A stretch of 7,067 nt of DNA, taken from assembly GCA_003523945.1 (NCBI GenBank), contig DOFS01000017.1:3150-10216 (forward strand), read 5' to 3'. This document shows, one piece after another, positions 6,041-7,067 of the stretch. Each line of letters starts with the position of its first letter. The stretch's first letter is position 1. The DNA comes from Nitrospiraceae bacterium. GTDB taxonomy: Bacteria > Nitrospirota > Nitrospiria > Nitrospirales > UBA8639. The position numbers and the translations under genes were made by a program. The notes below the pieces were generated by a model, which saw only the letters and a program-made list of their open reading frames with translations, was not told the origin of the DNA and did no database searches.

Positions 6041-6949
6041 ATGAAACCAGGCAAAATGAACATTCCTCCGGGGCTTCCTCTTTCTGATATAGCCCGGATC
6101 CAAGAAAGTTTTGGGGTGGTAGCTCCCCAAGGTGAGCAGATGGCTGCCCGATTTTATGATGTGTTGTTTGATACATATCCCGAATTTCAGACGTTTTTCT
6201 CTCCGCCTCGTTTATCCCGACAATATGCGGCATTTCAAAACGGATTGCGATCTCTTGTCTCACACCTGGAAAACCCTCAAGAACTACGATCTACCCTCGT
6301 TCAATTAGGCGAACGGCATCAAAGGTATGGCATTAAAAACAAACATTACCCTCCTGTTGTATATGCCCTATTGCAGGTCCTGACCGAATTAGGAGGGGAA
6401 ACCATAGATGGCAAAACCTATAATGCTTGGGAAAATTTCCTTAACCTGATGAAAGCCATTATGCTTGAAAGGCATTCCACTGATGGTCGACCTGATGAAG
6501 AGCGGAATGGGCAGACTCTTAACACAGCGGCTGGAACACACAGCAAAAGAATCCTTCTCATTGATGATGACCTCCAACTCCTGGACCTCTATCAATCCTA
6601 CTTGGAAATCGAGGGGTACCTTTGCAGTGGAGTTTCGGATGTGGCCTGGGCATTTACCCATATTCAAATGAGTCACTATGACCTCGTCCTAACGGATTTT
6701 CAAATGCCCGTGATGAATGGTATTCAGTTAAGGAGAAATCTTGAAAATGTTGGTAATGGGTGTTGTCCGCCCTTTGTTTTGGTGACAGGGAGCCTCAATC
6801 AGGAGATTCGAAGGCAAGCGTTAGAGTCCGGATTCGAGGCAGTGCTGAAAAAACCGCATGACCTGACTGAGCTGGGTTTCCTCATAGACAAAGTCTTAAA
6901 GAAATCTATAGTTTTCCAAGGAAATGCACATTTGGAAGAAGCGGGATAG
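6041..6949 (+). CDS. Globin-receiver fusion protein (haem globin + CheY-like domain)
   Basis: A 302-residue soluble protein with two recognisable domains. Residues about 15-145 are a three-over-three globin like bacterial haemoglobin and the globin part of flavohaemoglobin: Tyr-B10 Y39 (RFYDVLF), Phe-CD1 F53 (PEFQTFF), Gln-E7 Q61, proximal His-F8 H93 (GERHQRYGIK) and Y103, ten residues beyond it as in Hmp. Residues about 168-290 are a receiver with D175/D176 (LLIDDD), phospho-acceptor D219 (LTDFQMPVMNG), T249 and K271 (LKKPHDL). The FAD/NAD domain of flavohaemoglobin is absent and replaced by the receiver. The predicted role is binding O2 or NO at haem while accepting phosphate, so gas state could tune a phosphorelay; this is inference. 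ATG 6041 is preferred over GTG 6002, which would start inside purine-rich leader sequence. It follows the stand-alone receiver by 43 bases and is probably co-transcribed with it. Confidence 0.9.
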   Translation: MKPGKMNIPPGLPLSDIARIQESFGVVAPQGEQMAARFYDVLFDTYPEFQTFFSPPRLSRQYAAFQNGLRSLVSHLENPQELRSTLVQLGERHQRYGIKNKHYPPVVYALLQVLTELGGETIDGKTYNAWENFLNLMKAIMLERHSTDGRPDEERNGQTLNTAAGTHSKRILLIDDDLQLLDLYQSYLEIEGYLCSGVSDVAWAFTHIQMSHYDLVLTDFQMPVMNGIQLRRNLENVGNGCCPPFVLVTGSLNQEIRRQALESGFEAVLKKPHDLTELGFLIDKVLKKSIVFQGNAHLEEAG

Positions 6950-7067
6950 AGAAAGTTGCGAAAGTAGTTTTTTCCGTCAAAGTGTGTGCGAATGTTTGCT
7001 GGAGATCCGGCCAAGGGTTGTGAAGGTCTTTTAACAACCAAGCAGTGATGGTTTTTCGGGGTAACAG

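Noticed and set aside
7016..7039. GGTTGT...ACAACC inverted repeat near the window end as terminator of the globin-receiver gene
   Set aside because: Twelve-base loop, modest stem and no T-tract; the only T-run (6968-6973) has no hairpin before it.

Overview
The window most resembles a Nitrospira-like bacterium (Nitrospirota). This is inferred from protein character: a PilJ/GAF hybrid-sensor style histidine kinase, a KdpE-like regulator, several stand-alone receiver proteins, a small periplasmic cupredoxin and a PaO/VanA-style Rieske oxygenase, with G+C near one half by eye. No rRNA, tRNA or housekeeping marker is present, so the taxonomic call is tentative.

Layout. 1-273: 3' end of a receiver-domain gene (+), cut by the window edge. 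274-403: short convergent gap. 404-1525: Rieske non-heme iron oxygenase (-). 1526-1944: 419-base divergent intergenic region with a plausible promoter for the oxygenase. 1945-3924 and 3936-4649: a tightly linked two-component pair (+), consisting of a membrane histidine kinase (PilJ/NarX-like periplasmic bundle, GAF, HisKA, HATPase) and an OmpR/KdpE-type DNA-binding regulator. 4650-5075: 426-base gap with a pyrimidine-rich, G-poor tract just after the regulator, then a cluster of 11-bp direct repeats and a dyad lying over a possible promoter. 5076-5537: secreted type 1 copper protein. 5632-5997: stand-alone receiver. 6041-6949: a globin domain fused to a C-terminal receiver domain. 6950-7067: no gene seen.

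How the parts may work together. The region is mainly a signalling island: four proteins carry receiver domains but only one kinase is visible. The kinase has an Arg-containing P-box-like motif in its periplasmic bundle, related to the nitrate/nitrite-binding motif of NarX, so a nitrogen-oxide input is a reasonable hypothesis. The last three genes are co-directional and may form one operon that joins a periplasmic copper protein, a receiver and a haem-globin receiver. The globin keeps the Tyr-B10/Gln-E7/His-F8 haem pocket typical of bacterial haemoglobins and the receiver keeps its full phosphorylation site, so a soluble gas-binding or redox-responsive phospho-acceptor is the most unusual element here. 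All functional links between genes are inference from proximity and domain content.
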